From Rhodospirillaceae bacterium TMED167 (GTDB taxonomy: Bacteria; Pseudomonadota; Alphaproteobacteria; Rhodospirillales_A; UBA2165), in NCBI GenBank assembly GCA_002170915.1, contig NHHQ01000101.1, forward strand, positions 5,766 to 56,149: a stretch of DNA of 50,384 bases, read 5' to 3'. Within the stretch, counting starts at the first letter, position 1, and each line of letters starts with the position of its first letter. The notes under the pieces are model-generated. The model was not told the origin of the DNA. It worked only from the letters and a program-made list of their open reading frames with translations, and did no database searches. A program made the position numbers and the translations under genes. Positions 14,902 through 22,982 of this stretch are shown piece after piece.

Positions 14902-15177
14902 TCAGTTAACCCGCACAGCGAAGACCTCGACCGGGTCCGGGCCAAAATGCGGGTGCGTTATCGTTTGACGCTCGTACCCTCTCCAGGGGCGGATAAGGGT
15001 TCGGGAGCGGTCGCCAGCTTTTGGGTAGCCGAGCTTGATATGAACTTCATCAAACTCCTTCCCTTCGATTCGCTTCCTCCAGTGGTCCGTGACCAGCCGG
15101 TATTCAAAGGGCTTCGTACCGGCCTTAATCTGATGGAAGTACACCGCCTTTACTGGCAAGTGAAGAATTCTCGACAT
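14902..15177 (-). CDS. ASCH-domain protein, 91 aa
   Basis: The protein begins MSRILHLPVKAVYFHQIKAGTKPFEYRLVTDHWRKRI, the N-terminal signature of ASCH domains (YFxxIxxGxKxxEYR), followed by beta strands with RTLIRPWRGYERQTITHPHFG. The fold resembles RNA-binding PUA domains and includes some enzymes acting on modified nucleosides. ATG 15177 with an AGAGG site is preferred over the distant upstream ATG 15216. Confidence 0.8.
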   Translation of the reverse strand: MSRILHLPVKAVYFHQIKAGTKPFEYRLVTDHWRKRIEGKEFDEVHIKLGYPKAGDRSRTLIRPWRGYERQTITHPHFGPDPVEVFAVRVN

Positions 15178-15212
15178 GTTCAACCTCTGAGCATGGCTGG
15201 TGGACGGAAAGC

Positions 15213-15542
15213 TCACAGGAACTCACCAAACGGGTCGTCACCAGAAAAGACTTCATTGATGCCGCCACGGCCATTCGTAGACTCATCAAAGACGCTGGTG
15301 GACCTGAAAGCGGTTTTGCGAGGAACTGCGCCAGCACCGGCATAGCTCGCGGTCCATCCGCGAGGCTCTGAGATTGCAGAGGGAGTCACCACTGAGCGAA
15401 CCATCTGCGCCACCATAGAACCGCCCCAGCACAGGAGGCCGATAACCCACGTCACTGGCACTTCGCTTGCACCGATAAAGAACAGCTCAAGCAGACCAGC
15501 GGTCAGAGCGATTACTGCGTAAATTGGGCGGTTAGTTTTCAT
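15213..15542 (-). CDS. Inner-membrane protein with shared GDPFGEF C-terminal tag, 109 aa
   Basis: Two hydrophobic segments (about residues 7-24 and 30-48) are followed by a cytoplasm-like serine/arginine-rich tail ending NGRGGINEVFSGDDPFGEFL. The same tag (NGRGGVDEIIKEGDPFGEFY) ends the 180-aa membrane protein at 36065-36607, and both have a VP/MP-x-(T/S)WV segment in the second hydrophobic region. The two are probably diverged paralogues. Size and topology resemble entry-exclusion proteins, but this is inference. Confidence 0.7.
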   Translation of the reverse strand: MKTNRPIYAVIALTAGLLELFFIGASEVPVTWVIGLLCWGGSMVAQMVRSVVTPSAISEPRGWTASYAGAGAVPRKTAFRSTSVFDESTNGRGGINEVFSGDDPFGEFL

Positions 15543-15637
15543 GGCGATTTCCTCAACTCATTTCTTACTCTCAGAATATCACAGCATCAGAAAATGCAAC
15601 CGAGAGAGAAAAACGCTAAGGGAATTGCCATGGGTTC

Positions 15638-15665
15638 AGGCCGGGCTGCCCCGGCCTTTTCTTTC
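15638..15665 (+). terminator. GC-rich hairpin with plus-strand T tract
   Basis: AGGCCGGG and CCCGGCCT arms with a 4-base loop are followed on the plus strand by TTTTCTTT. Neighbouring genes run on the minus strand, so its orientation is unexpected. It could stop antisense transcription or act as a leader hairpin. Confidence 0.4.
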
Positions 15666-15676
15666 ACATGTGAAAG
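15661..15676. promoter_or_regulatory. Palindromic operator, copy 4
   Basis: CTTTCACATGTGAAAG lies 2 bases after the HU-like gene stop and about 120 bases upstream of the membrane protein gene starting at 15542. Confidence 0.75.
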
Positions 15677-15678
15677 AT

Positions 15679-15957
15679 CTACTTGCCGTTTACGGCATCC
15701 TTCAGCCCTTTGCCCGCCTTGAAGCTGGGTTGTTTAGCTGCGGCGATCTTGATGGTTTCACCTGTTTGCGGGTTACGGCCTGAGCGTTCAGCACGTTCTT
15801 TCACCTGGAAGACGCCGAAACCTGTCAGCGCTACACTCCCACCGCCAGCCAATTCCTTGGTTACGGCATCGGTCATGGACTTGATGGCGCGGTCGGCTTG
15901 CGCCAGGCTAAGGTCAGCTTGCTCTGCGACCTTCTCTACGAGTTCTTTTTTATTCAT
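15679..15957 (-). CDS. HU-family nucleoid protein
   Basis: The 92-aa product [25 protein letters not shown]...[45 protein letters not shown] matches HU along its whole length, including the GRNPQTGE arm that intercalates in bent DNA. ATG 15957 is the normal HU start; in-frame sequence further upstream is not conserved. It bends and compacts DNA and may aid replication initiation, partition or recombination on the plasmid. Confidence 0.95.
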   Translation of the reverse strand: MNKKELVEKVAEQADLSLAQADRAIKSMTDAVTKELAGGGSVALTGFGVFQVKERAERSGRNPQTGETIKIAAAKQPSFKAGKGLKDAVNGK

Positions 15958-15988
15958 AGGATTGCTCCAATTCGTTGGGTGTTGTGGA

Positions 15989-16666
15989 TTATTCGGCGTC
16001 AGCCGGGGTTTCACGGCGTTTACGCAGGCTTTCCCAAGCTGCCTCGCCGCTCAGGTTTTCTTTTGCCACCTCATTGGCGAGCTTCAGCTCCCGGAGGTTA
16101 TAACGAACCCGCCTTTCGTCGTCAGTACACATTGCAACGGCTGCTGAGGGGTACTTGGAGAGCTTAAAGACCGCTTTCAACACTTCCTCATGGCCCCAGT
16201 CCATCCCACTGGTCAGCTTGTCGGTATTGCCATCTTCCCAGCGAAGATAGGTTCGGGTATGAAGCCCTTTCAGATATAGCGGGACCAGTAGCGTCGAGAC
16301 AATCTCATCCGCCCGGATGTCCTTGTACGCGCACCAGTGGGGGACCACGGACACGACACCATTTTCCAATATAATGTCGCAGGCCAGAGTGGCGTCCACG
16401 TTGTTGTTGATGTCAGTCCGTGCATAAATCTCGATGTAGCCCACCGATGAGGGAGGAATGCTGTCGATGAACTTCCAGAATGGAGGGTGAGACGTGCCGT
16501 CCGACAACCTGACCTGTCCGCCGTGCTGAGCCAAGAAGCGATTTAGTTGGCGGACAAAGAAGTCCGGTTCCACCATACCGGCAACATCTTCAATTTTGCG
16601 AAGGGAGATGGACGCACCTCCCTCTGTGTAGTATTCCCCAAAGAAAAAGTCGTTTTTTGTAGCCAC
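15989..16666 (-). CDS. Hypothetical protein, 225 aa
   Basis: The start is GTG 16666 with an AAGAGGAA site. The protein is soluble, with mixed alpha/beta composition and a charged helical C terminus ([30 protein letters not shown]). No motif recognised. It lies between HU and another unknown gene in the same orientation. Confidence 0.65.
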   Translation of the reverse strand: MATKNDFFFGEYYTEGGASISLRKIEDVAGMVEPDFFVRQLNRFLAQHGGQVRLSDGTSHPPFWKFIDSIPPSSVGYIEIYARTDINNNVDATLACDIILENGVVSVVPHWCAYKDIRADEIVSTLLVPLYLKGLHTRTYLRWEDGNTDKLTSGMDWGHEEVLKAVFKLSKYPSAAVAMCTDDERRVRYNLRELKLANEVAKENLSGEAAWESLRKRRETPADAE

Positions 16667-16691
16667 TCAATAGGTTCCTCTTGGTTGTGGG

Positions 16692-17339
16692 TTACGAGAA
16701 GTTGATTTGTTCTGGTGTAACAACTGCGGTAATCCAGTCACGCGCCAGTTGTAGTTTGTCGTCATCCGCATACCAGGCATCCACCTGATGCTTGATGCCG
16801 ATATGGGAAATCATTCCATCCTTGACTCCCTTGTGGCGACCTTCAATTACGGCCTCGACAGGGGCGTCCCAGTAGAGCACCTCGCCATCGGCCTCCTGCG
16901 TGGCGCAAGTGGCACCCTCCGGCCACTGCTGGCGCTCGCTGACGATTTCCTTCAATGCCATGCACCCTACTGGCGCGTAAGCGTCGCATTCAGGGATAAC
17001 AATAAGCCCTGGTCCGGTTTCTTCAGGGAGGTAGCGCTCCACTATGGGCATTGTCAGGACAATGGCTCCGTTCATGTGCAGGCTTGTTGGAGCCTGCACG
17101 ATGCGGTTCATCAACCACGTCCAGGACTGCACGAGTCGGTCTTCCGGTGGCGTATCTGCCTCGATGGCAGCTACGAACTCGTCAAACTGCTCCTGACTAT
17201 GCTTGAACAGGCCCGTTTCACGGCACTTTGCACCGATGTCGCGGATCATGTCCGCCTGTGCCACCAGCATATCGCGGGTGACAACCTCTACATCCCCAAA
17301 GCGGTTGAACAATTCGGTCATCTGATCACGTAATTTCAT
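16692..17339 (-). CDS. Hypothetical protein, 215 aa
   Basis: A soluble acidic protein (MKLRDQMTELFNRFGDVEVVTRDMLV) with a helical N-terminal half and a beta-rich middle (LIVIPECDAYAPVGCMALKEIVS). GAGGTAG lies upstream of ATG 17339. No family recognised, no signal peptide, no membrane segment. Confidence 0.65.
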   Translation of the reverse strand: MKLRDQMTELFNRFGDVEVVTRDMLVAQADMIRDIGAKCRETGLFKHSQEQFDEFVAAIEADTPPEDRLVQSWTWLMNRIVQAPTSLHMNGAIVLTMPIVERYLPEETGPGLIVIPECDAYAPVGCMALKEIVSERQQWPEGATCATQEADGEVLYWDAPVEAVIEGRHKGVKDGMISHIGIKHQVDAWYADDDKLQLARDWITAVVTPEQINFS

Positions 17340-17348
17340 CGCGCTACC

Positions 17349-18110
17349 TCATATCTCTTGTGCGCCGACATAGAACAATGGTTGATACCCTGGAACTCTC
17401 ACGAGTTGATGTTCGCTATCTACCTCGAAGCCGCGTTTTTGGAGCCAGGACAGCGCCATTTGGTCCGCTGACTCCCTGGCATTTTTCACCGCCCTGTATA
17501 GGGCTCTGGTGATCTCGGCCTGGTGGTAGCGGATAACTTCAGGCGGCTCTGCCAGAGAGAAACTTTCCGCTGCGTTAGGCGGAAATGCCACGGCCATCAC
17601 GCGAAGGTATTCCATCGCCAATCGGTTGTAGCGGACGTTAACCATCACCTTATCTTCAACGTCTCCGTCCTCGATGTGGCTGTAATCTTCTACAGCGCCA
17701 GCATTACTCTCAGAGTCGTGAAGCTGCTCTCCCAGAGATTGCAGGCACTTTTCGTTCGCAACAAGCCAGTCATTCCAGAGGGCGGATTCTTTTTGTATCC
17801 AGGTGCCATCAACCAACCTGCACATTAGCCAGGCCCTGCCAGAGAGGAGTCCAATAAGAACAGATACGGGAATCCAATCATGCTGCCCTATGGCGAATCC
17901 GTTGACTTCCCCAATGTGGTAGAAGTAGAACTGCCCGCGTTTAGCCTTTTCGTAATCGAAATCAGCCTCATGCCGCAGGTGAGCGCGGCTTGGCTGTATT
18001 GAGGCACTCTCGGTAGCAACTGAAAGCTCTCCCGGCGTCCCCTCGGGATTACTCCCAGAAGGCATGTACCCCATGAAACGGGCTACGGGGTCAAAAAGTG
18101 TTCTAAGCAT
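17349..18110 (-). CDS. Hypothetical protein, 253 aa
   Basis: The N terminus is rich in Pro, Ser and Gly and probably disordered. The middle contains one hydrophobic stretch (DWIPVSVLIGLLSGRAWLMC). A C-terminal acidic and helical part follows. An AAGGA site precedes ATG 18110, 4 bases downstream of the neighbouring membrane protein stop. No family recognised. Confidence 0.6.
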   Translation of the reverse strand: MLRTLFDPVARFMGYMPSGSNPEGTPGELSVATESASIQPSRAHLRHEADFDYEKAKRGQFYFYHIGEVNGFAIGQHDWIPVSVLIGLLSGRAWLMCRLVDGTWIQKESALWNDWLVANEKCLQSLGEQLHDSESNAGAVEDYSHIEDGDVEDKVMVNVRYNRLAMEYLRVMAVAFPPNAAESFSLAEPPEVIRYHQAEITRALYRAVKNARESADQMALSWLQKRGFEVDSEHQLVRVPGYQPLFYVGAQEI

Positions 18111-18114
18111 TTAG

Positions 18115-18651
18115 TTATCCTTGGTAGTTCCTAAGCCAGTAGGCGTAAACGGTTATGACGATGGCCCCGGCGATCAGGACAAAGGCGACTGTGCGCTGGA
18201 ACCACTTGGCCGCGCCAAGGCGGGAGAGGTGTCTCCCCATGAACTGGAAAGGTGGCGTTCGCCCGATCACCCTGACGAGCCACGAGGCGACCAGTAATGC
18301 GACTGCGGTGGATGGGTAAAGCGCCAGCATTTTTATGTCCACGGTATCCATGGCGAGCTGGTAGATGGCAGCCGCGCTTACCGCCAGCGCGGTAATGAAA
18401 GAAACCACCTTGATGCCGTTCCACCACCCCCACTCTTTCCTCGCATCCCCGGCAAAGTTTGCAATAGCGAGCAAGAACGGCAGGAATGGGAGGTTGTCTG
18501 CAAGTGGTTCCTTGGCAATGGTTATATCGAAAATCATGAACATGGCCGTGAACGCCACGTAGAAAATCAGCGCCGGGAGCAGCATATCCCGGAATCGCTT
18601 TTCATCAGTGCGGCTCGATAATGCCGCGTTGGATTCAGTGTTTGTTGTCAC
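18115..18651 (-). CDS. Multi-pass membrane protein, 178 aa
   Basis: I choose GTG 18651 (VTTNTESNAALSS) because GAGGAG lies 7 bases upstream; a TTG at 18666 would place the ribosome site inside the gene. Four or five hydrophobic segments are visible (LPALIFYVAFTAMFMIFDI, LPFLPFLLAIANFAG, IKVVSFITALAVSAAAIYQL, LYPSTAVALLVASWLV, TVAFVLIAGAIVITVYAYW). The ribosome site and start codon sit inside a GTTGCAACGTGACAAC element, suggesting tight control. Function unknown. Confidence 0.7.
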   Translation of the reverse strand: MTTNTESNAALSSRTDEKRFRDMLLPALIFYVAFTAMFMIFDITIAKEPLADNLPFLPFLLAIANFAGDARKEWGWWNGIKVVSFITALAVSAAAIYQLAMDTVDIKMLALYPSTAVALLVASWLVRVIGRTPPFQFMGRHLSRLGAAKWFQRTVAFVLIAGAIVITVYAYWLRNYQG

Positions 18652-18659
18652 GTTGCAAC
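18644..18659 (-). repeat. Dispersed 16-bp element GTTGCRACGTGACAAC, copy 5
   Basis: The minus strand reads GTTGCAACGTGACAAC and contains the GTG start of the 178-aa membrane protein gene, immediately after its GAGGAG ribosome site. Confidence 0.6.
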
Positions 18660-18662
18660 TCC

Positions 18663-19157
18663 TCAACTTCTACTCTCCCACTCGACCAGAGGAGTGTCGT
18701 ACCCCAGTGTCAGCGGGTGCTTCGGATCGCCTGAGTTCGTCAGGCCAAAGGTCATGACAGGCTTGCCAGACTGGACAAGCTGCTCCATGAGGTTGTCCAG
18801 GTGCAGGTGTAGTTGCTTGGGGAGCTTTGTGCGGCTCCCCCAGCAGGGAACCAAAACATCCGCTTCTCGGATTATTTCTTCCAGGTGCAGGGCGTTATCA
18901 GGTCCAATGGGGTCCATGGCCGCCGCCAGCTCTCGCACATCGGTAGCGCGATACCCGAACACGTTCCCAACCACAAATCGGCTGCCACCAAATACTTTGG
19001 TGAAACCAATCCACTTTCTCACCGTATGGTCGTCTTCAGTGGCAGTAGCGGTTGAACCATTCACGCCAAAGTAGGCATAGACAGGGCCTTGTTGCAGCCC
19101 AATGGTCCGCTCCAAGCGATAACGATAAACGCCACATGGGCTGATAACCGCGCTCAT
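18663..19157 (-). CDS. DUF1643-family protein
   Basis: The sequence ISPCGVYRYRLERTIG, VNGSTATATEDDHTVRKWIGFTKVFGGSRFVVGNVFGYRATDVRELAAAMDPIGPDNALHL and DVLVPCWGS matches the conserved pattern of DUF1643, found in phages, plasmids and bacterial genomes. The biochemical role of the family is not known to me. It overlaps the upstream gene by 4 bases. A TTTCACATGTGAAA palindrome lies 38 bases before its start. Confidence 0.85.
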   Translation of the reverse strand: MSAVISPCGVYRYRLERTIGLQQGPVYAYFGVNGSTATATEDDHTVRKWIGFTKVFGGSRFVVGNVFGYRATDVRELAAAMDPIGPDNALHLEEIIREADVLVPCWGSRTKLPKQLHLHLDNLMEQLVQSGKPVMTFGLTNSGDPKHPLTLGYDTPLVEWESRS

Positions 19158-19555
19158 GAGTCGCCTTCCTGCGCTTTGTTCGGACGGTGCATTTCTTTCA
19201 CATGTGAAAGATCCGGCTTGAACCTGGCGGGCAATTCCGGAAGTGCGCAGACACCCAGGATGGATGGACGCGGCCTGACATGGCCGAACCGCGCCCGTAG
19301 CTCTTGCATACGCCGCTCATCGCCGCACGGCCACTCGCGGTTAACCAGGTAGTAGAGGCGCATCAGGTAATCGTCTTGAGTAGCCAGATGCCCTACATGC
19401 CACTCACGATCATCCAACAGCGAGGTGTGCTCACTGATGGCTTCAACCAGCTCTCGGTGCTCATCCAGTCGTTTGGCGACATTCCGGGCGAAATGGAGCT
19501 GATGGGCAGGGACGAACCCAAACCTGCCCAGAAGTGCCTCTACTACCGCTTTCAT
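19154..19555 (-). CDS. Hypothetical protein, 133 aa
   Basis: A histidine- and arginine-rich soluble protein (MKAVVEALLGRFGFVPAHQLHFARNVAKRL). It overlaps both neighbours by 4 bases. Near its C terminus the codons for LSHVK coincide with the palindromic operator at 19195-19210. No family recognised. Confidence 0.6.
   Translation of the reverse strand: MKAVVEALLGRFGFVPAHQLHFARNVAKRLDEHRELVEAISEHTSLLDDREWHVGHLATQDDYLMRLYYLVNREWPCGDERRMQELRARFGHVRPRPSILGVCALPELPARFKPDLSHVKEMHRPNKAQEGDS
19195..19210. promoter_or_regulatory. Palindromic operator, copy 5, inside a coding end
   Basis: CTTTCACATGTGAAAG lies in the last part of the 133-aa gene and 38 bases upstream of the DUF1643 gene. The same frame (Leu-Ser-His-Val-Lys) is used at 24105-24120. 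Confidence 0.7.
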
Positions 19556-20421
19556 TCCCCAGAGGCCCCCGCTTCGGCTTGCGCTTCTTCCTGCTCCGCC
19601 ATCATCTTGCGGATAGCGGCCATAATGGCTTGGGGAGGCTGCGCCCCAGTCAGGAGCTGGGTCTTGCCAGTAGTGTTGTCTACGACGAATGTGGCAGGTG
19701 TGCCATTGATGCCATTATTGGCCGCTTGCTGGGCCTCTTGGTCAATCTTGTCGCTGTAGCGTCCTTCGCTCATGCACTCTTGTACCTGGTCCACATCAGC
19801 ACCGACCCCTTCTACAAGCGCTGCCAGATTCGGAACACCCTGGCCGTTCCCACGGGAATGCTGGAACACATCGTCAATGAACACCCAGAACGCCTTATTG
19901 CCTTTCTGCTCGCGTACACACTCAGCGGCCATAGCCTGGCGCTTGGCTGCCGGGTTGTGGAAACCGAGAGGCAAATGCTTCCACTGCCAGTTCACGTTGC
20001 CTTTGCTGTTATCCACGATCTGCTTGGGCGTCTCGTGGAATCGTTTACAGAAGGGGCATTCAAGGTCAGAGAACTCCACCAGCGTAAAACGGGCATTGAC
20101 GTTGCCGTAGATGCTCTTGTCCCCAGGCACCTTTTCAGCGGCTTGCTCGTACTGCGCGTATTTAGCTTCCAACTGCTCCTGCTTTTTCTTCTGAGCTAGT
20201 TGCTCAAGACTGTCGGCAACCGCCTTCTGAAACTCCTTCGGTGACAGTTGCTCCTGCGCGTTGGCATTGACCTCAGTACGAAGCTCGGTAACTTCGTTCT
20301 TCAGGCCAGCGACTGAGCTTGTCATTGAATACATACCGAACCCGGCAATGCCGAGCACCCCCACTAGCGCTGCACCCAGCATGATTGTCGCTGTATTGGT
20401 CTTCTTCTGTTCGTTACTCAT
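19552..20421 (-). CDS. Membrane-anchored DsbA-family thiol-disulfide oxidoreductase, 289 aa
   Basis: An N-terminal anchor (ATIMLGAALVGVLGIAGFGMYSM) is followed by a coiled coil (residues about 40-95) and a thioredoxin-type domain with SIYGNVNARFTLVEFSDLECPFCKRFHE; CPFC is the redox site. The cis-proline loop NGTPATFVVDN is present. The layout resembles BdbD/thioredoxin_4 proteins that introduce disulfides in exported proteins. It lies next to an SppA-like peptidase and may assist folding of cysteine-containing pilus or periplasmic proteins such as TraH. Confidence 0.9.
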   Translation of the reverse strand: MSNEQKKTNTATIMLGAALVGVLGIAGFGMYSMTSSVAGLKNEVTELRTEVNANAQEQLSPKEFQKAVADSLEQLAQKKKQEQLEAKYAQYEQAAEKVPGDKSIYGNVNARFTLVEFSDLECPFCKRFHETPKQIVDNSKGNVNWQWKHLPLGFHNPAAKRQAMAAECVREQKGNKAFWVFIDDVFQHSRGNGQGVPNLAALVEGVGADVDQVQECMSEGRYSDKIDQEAQQAANNGINGTPATFVVDNTTGKTQLLTGAQPPQAIMAAIRKMMAEQEEAQAEAGASGE

Positions 20422-20437
20422 GGCTTACTTTGTCCCC

Positions 20438-21397
20438 TTAATACACTCGAATAGATGGTTCATTGACGAAAGTGGAAGCCGCCACCTTCGCCCGCTGGGT
20501 CAATTTCTGGAGGATGTCCCGAGAGGGTGTGTAGTCCACCAGGTTGGTTTCCCCTATCACGTCCCGCGCCAGCGAATTCATGCTGCCCAGTCCGTCGATA
20601 AGGCCGATGTCCAGGGCTTGCTCGCCATTCCAGATAAGCCCCGAGAAAATGCGCGGGTCGTCCTTCAAGCGATCCCCACGGCCTTCTTTCACGCGCCGGA
20701 TGAACTGCTGGTGGGTTTTATCCAGCACGTCTTCCCAAAACTCGCGAGTGCCCTCATCGAGTGGCGAGAAAGGATCCAGCAGCGCCTTGTTCTCACCTGC
20801 TGTGATGGCTCGTCGCTCGATGCCGAGCTTGTCCATAAGGCCGGTAAAGCCAAAGCCGGAAGAGATGACCCCAATGGAACCAACAAGACTGGCCTGGTCT
20901 GCGTAGATCTCGTCAGCAGCCGATGCGATGTAATACCCACCGGAGGCACCGATGTCGCCAATCACGGCGTACACCTTCTTGTCCGGGTGCAGTTCTTTCT
21001 GTGCCTGGATCTCTTCATAGATGCGCCCAGACTGGACAGGGCTTCCACCAGGACTATCAATGCGCAGCACCACGGCTTTGGCCGTATCACTCTCGAAAGC
21101 CGCCTTGATGGCTGGTATCAGGTGATCGGCGTCAGATACCGAACCGGTAGCTATCTCGCCCCGGATGTTGATATAAGCGGTATGCGGAGTCTGAGCTGCG
21201 CTTCCGCCCCACGGTGCCCCGGTCGAACCGGCACCGAGTTTGAACACAACGACCATGACCAGAATCAGGCCAACGGCACGAAGAACCTTGAGGGCCATCC
21301 GCCAGCGGCGGTCTTTCACCTGTTCTTTGTGAAGCGTGAACATGTATTCCCGCAGGAGATCTCTCTCCCACGGAATTTCTTTGGTTTCATCAACCAT
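20438..21397 (-). CDS. S49-family signal peptide peptidase (SppA-like), 319 aa
   Basis: A single membrane segment (VLRAVGLILVMVVVFKLGAG, about residues 38-57) precedes a ClpP-like domain with VVLRIDSPGGSPVQSG, VYAVIGDIGASGGYYIASAAD (nucleophile Ser in GASGGYY) and YADQASLVGSIGVISS. The C-terminal part holds RIFSGLIWNGEQALDIGLIDGLG, as in SppA. These enzymes cut membrane-embedded remnant peptides. Length fits the short, single-domain SppA class. It overlaps the upstream gene by 8 bases and precedes the DsbA-like gene. Confidence 0.92.
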   Translation of the reverse strand: MVDETKEIPWERDLLREYMFTLHKEQVKDRRWRMALKVLRAVGLILVMVVVFKLGAGSTGAPWGGSAAQTPHTAYINIRGEIATGSVSDADHLIPAIKAAFESDTAKAVVLRIDSPGGSPVQSGRIYEEIQAQKELHPDKKVYAVIGDIGASGGYYIASAADEIYADQASLVGSIGVISSGFGFTGLMDKLGIERRAITAGENKALLDPFSPLDEGTREFWEDVLDKTHQQFIRRVKEGRGDRLKDDPRIFSGLIWNGEQALDIGLIDGLGSMNSLARDVIGETNLVDYTPSRDILQKLTQRAKVAASTFVNEPSIRVY

Positions 21398-22082
21398 CGG
21401 TAGTCTTCCTCATTTCCTTGTTTGCATAGTCAATACACTCTCGCCATTGGTCGTCTGACATCTCGGTTGGAGGTACATCGGATTCGCTAATTTGCCGCCG
21501 CAGCCGTTCGTAGCTGACGCCATAGGCACTGGCAATCTGCTTGATCGTCTGGAAGGTCTGGCCGTTAACTCTGAAGCCATTGCTCACTCCCTGACGGTAA
21601 GGAGCCCGTGGCTTGAACTTGCCTGGGTCTTGTTGGTCGCGGAACACAGAAGCGTGTTCTGAAGCAACAAACTTGGAGTCCAGTGCCGCCAGCAAATGCT
21701 TTGCGCGGGCGATGACTTGATAGAGCGTTTTTTCCAGTAGAAGGGCATCCATCACCCGGACGGGCAGGGCGGTATCACCACACTTCTCCATTCCCAGTAT
21801 CCGCATGTGGTCAGGGGAGGCGGAGAAACGAAAAGCACCTTCGTACTCGAACAAATAGGAGGTCAGGTTCCCCCGGAGCTTACTTTTGAAACGCTGGTTC
21901 GCCACCTCCTCCGGGTTCAGCATGAGCTGCTCTTGCGCCAGCCCATGCTGATCGGCGGCCTGAACTACGGCAGCCTTATCGACCCAGTACCCGTGATGAA
22001 AGCCAATTTCCTTCAGCTCCTGCTCGGTTAGCCCCGCTTCAAGCAGCCGGGTATATGCGTATGGAGCGCGAATATCTGTCAT
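21390..22082 (-). CDS. Hypothetical protein with C-terminal HTH-like segment, 230 aa
   Basis: ATG 22082 (MTDIRAPYAYTRLLEAG) lies 1 base after the preceding stop and is preferred over the ATG at 22097. The C-terminal stretch FRVNGQTFQTIKQIASAYGVSYERLRRQISES looks like a helix-turn-helix. The central region has no recognisable motif. It may bind DNA, but I cannot place it in a family. Confidence 0.6.
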   Translation of the reverse strand: MTDIRAPYAYTRLLEAGLTEQELKEIGFHHGYWVDKAAVVQAADQHGLAQEQLMLNPEEVANQRFKSKLRGNLTSYLFEYEGAFRFSASPDHMRILGMEKCGDTALPVRVMDALLLEKTLYQVIARAKHLLAALDSKFVASEHASVFRDQQDPGKFKPRAPYRQGVSNGFRVNGQTFQTIKQIASAYGVSYERLRRQISESDVPPTEMSDDQWRECIDYANKEMRKTTDG

Positions 22083-22083
22083 G

Positions 22084-22380
22084 TCAGGCCCCAGCAATAC
22101 CCTTCAGGATGTCTGCGGCATTGAGGCACAGCACACTGAAGACAGGGCTCAGTACGGCAGATGTCAGCGACATGGCTACAGCCATCACTGGAGCCTTTCG
22201 AGCGACGGGCACCAACCAGGGCATCAACGCGCACTGGGCGGCAACGATACCGCCAGCCACCCCCAATTCGGGAAAGGCCAGCGTCTGAAGCGCGATGAAG
22301 GCGCACTGGGCAAACCCGGCCTGCATCAGCTTCGCGTCATCAATCTGTCCTGACTGAACAGTTTCAGCGGTCTTGTTCAT
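22084..22380 (-). CDS. Small membrane protein, 98 aa
   Basis: After a polar N terminus (MNKTAETVQSGQIDDAKLMQ) there are two or three hydrophobic segments containing LGVAGGIVAAQCALMPWLVPVARKAPVMAVAMSLTSAVLSPVFSVLCL. Inner-membrane location is likely. No family recognised; same operon as its neighbours. Confidence 0.6.
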   Translation of the reverse strand: MNKTAETVQSGQIDDAKLMQAGFAQCAFIALQTLAFPELGVAGGIVAAQCALMPWLVPVARKAPVMAVAMSLTSAVLSPVFSVLCLNAADILKGIAGA

Positions 22381-22391
22381 GTTTTCGTTCC

Positions 22392-22865
22392 TTATGCGGT
22401 GTCGGTCTTGCCAAAAAACCTTTCATAGACTTCTGGCTGTTGACCTAGCAGCCCCTTGGCTGCGTCTTCGTTAATGTGGTGGAGCTGCTGTAGCGACACC
22501 TTGTTTACTCCCTCTACCTGCATCTCTGTGATGAACCAGGCGTTCGCCTGCGTTCTCGCAAGCACCTGGACCTTCCAGGGAGCAGGGCTCCGGATGTCGG
22601 TGAGGTCTTTCACCAGCGCCACTTCGGCTGTACTGCCTTGCCAGCGTTTCCCGAGCCCGACGACATCCAGTGACTCAAAGGCTGCTTTCGCCGCCGTCCT
22701 GCGAAGCTGCTCACCTTTGGCAAAGGGGTTCAGCCACCCGTCGAACGCGAGGCACCAAGCCAGCAGACCGAGCGCGATACTCAGCCAGGTCATCCCGGAG
22801 GTCAGGGCAAAAAACGTAGCCGCTATCACTGCTCCGGTAATGGCTTTGCTTGGGTTCACGTTCAT
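22392..22865 (-). CDS. Membrane-anchored protein, 157 aa
   Basis: A strong AGGAGG precedes ATG 22865. Two hydrophobic segments near the N terminus (AITGAVIAATFFALTSGMTWLSIALGLLAWCLAF) are followed by a soluble domain with VQVLARTQANAWFITEMQVEGV. No family recognised. It is notable for its leader, which holds both a GCCCGAAATGGGC box (22923-22935) and a TTTCACATGTGAAA palindrome (22958-22973), so it probably heads an operon under both putative regulators. Confidence 0.65.
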   Translation of the reverse strand: MNVNPSKAITGAVIAATFFALTSGMTWLSIALGLLAWCLAFDGWLNPFAKGEQLRRTAAKAAFESLDVVGLGKRWQGSTAEVALVKDLTDIRSPAPWKVQVLARTQANAWFITEMQVEGVNKVSLQQLHHINEDAAKGLLGQQPEVYERFFGKTDTA

Positions 22866-22913
22866 AAGCTCCTCCTGTAATCCACACTACAGGAATCTGA
22901 AAAAATGCAAGCC

Positions 22914-22935
22914 CGCCGTTTTGCCCATTTCGGGC
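22914..22935 (-). promoter_or_regulatory. GCCC-N5-GGGC activator box B
   Basis: The minus strand reads GCCCGAAATGGGC then AAAACGGCGGGC, almost identical to box A at 6598-6621, and lies 58 bases upstream of the gene starting at 22865. Confidence 0.6.
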
Positions 22936-22957
22936 GGTTACAGGCGAACACCTAAAA

Positions 22958-22973
22958 CTTTCACATGTGAAAG
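22958..22973. promoter_or_regulatory. Palindromic operator, copy 6
   Basis: CTTTCACATGTGAAAG lies 10 bases after the Cas4-like gene stop and 23 bases upstream of box B, in the promoter region of the 22392-22865 gene. Confidence 0.75.
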
Positions 22974-22982
22974 ATTGTGCGG

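Noticed and set aside
7188..18659. GTTGCRACGTGACAAC elements as integron attC core sites
   Set aside because: Although they begin GTT and end AAC, the spacing and partial symmetry are not those of attC, no cassette array is seen, and copies sit at gene starts.
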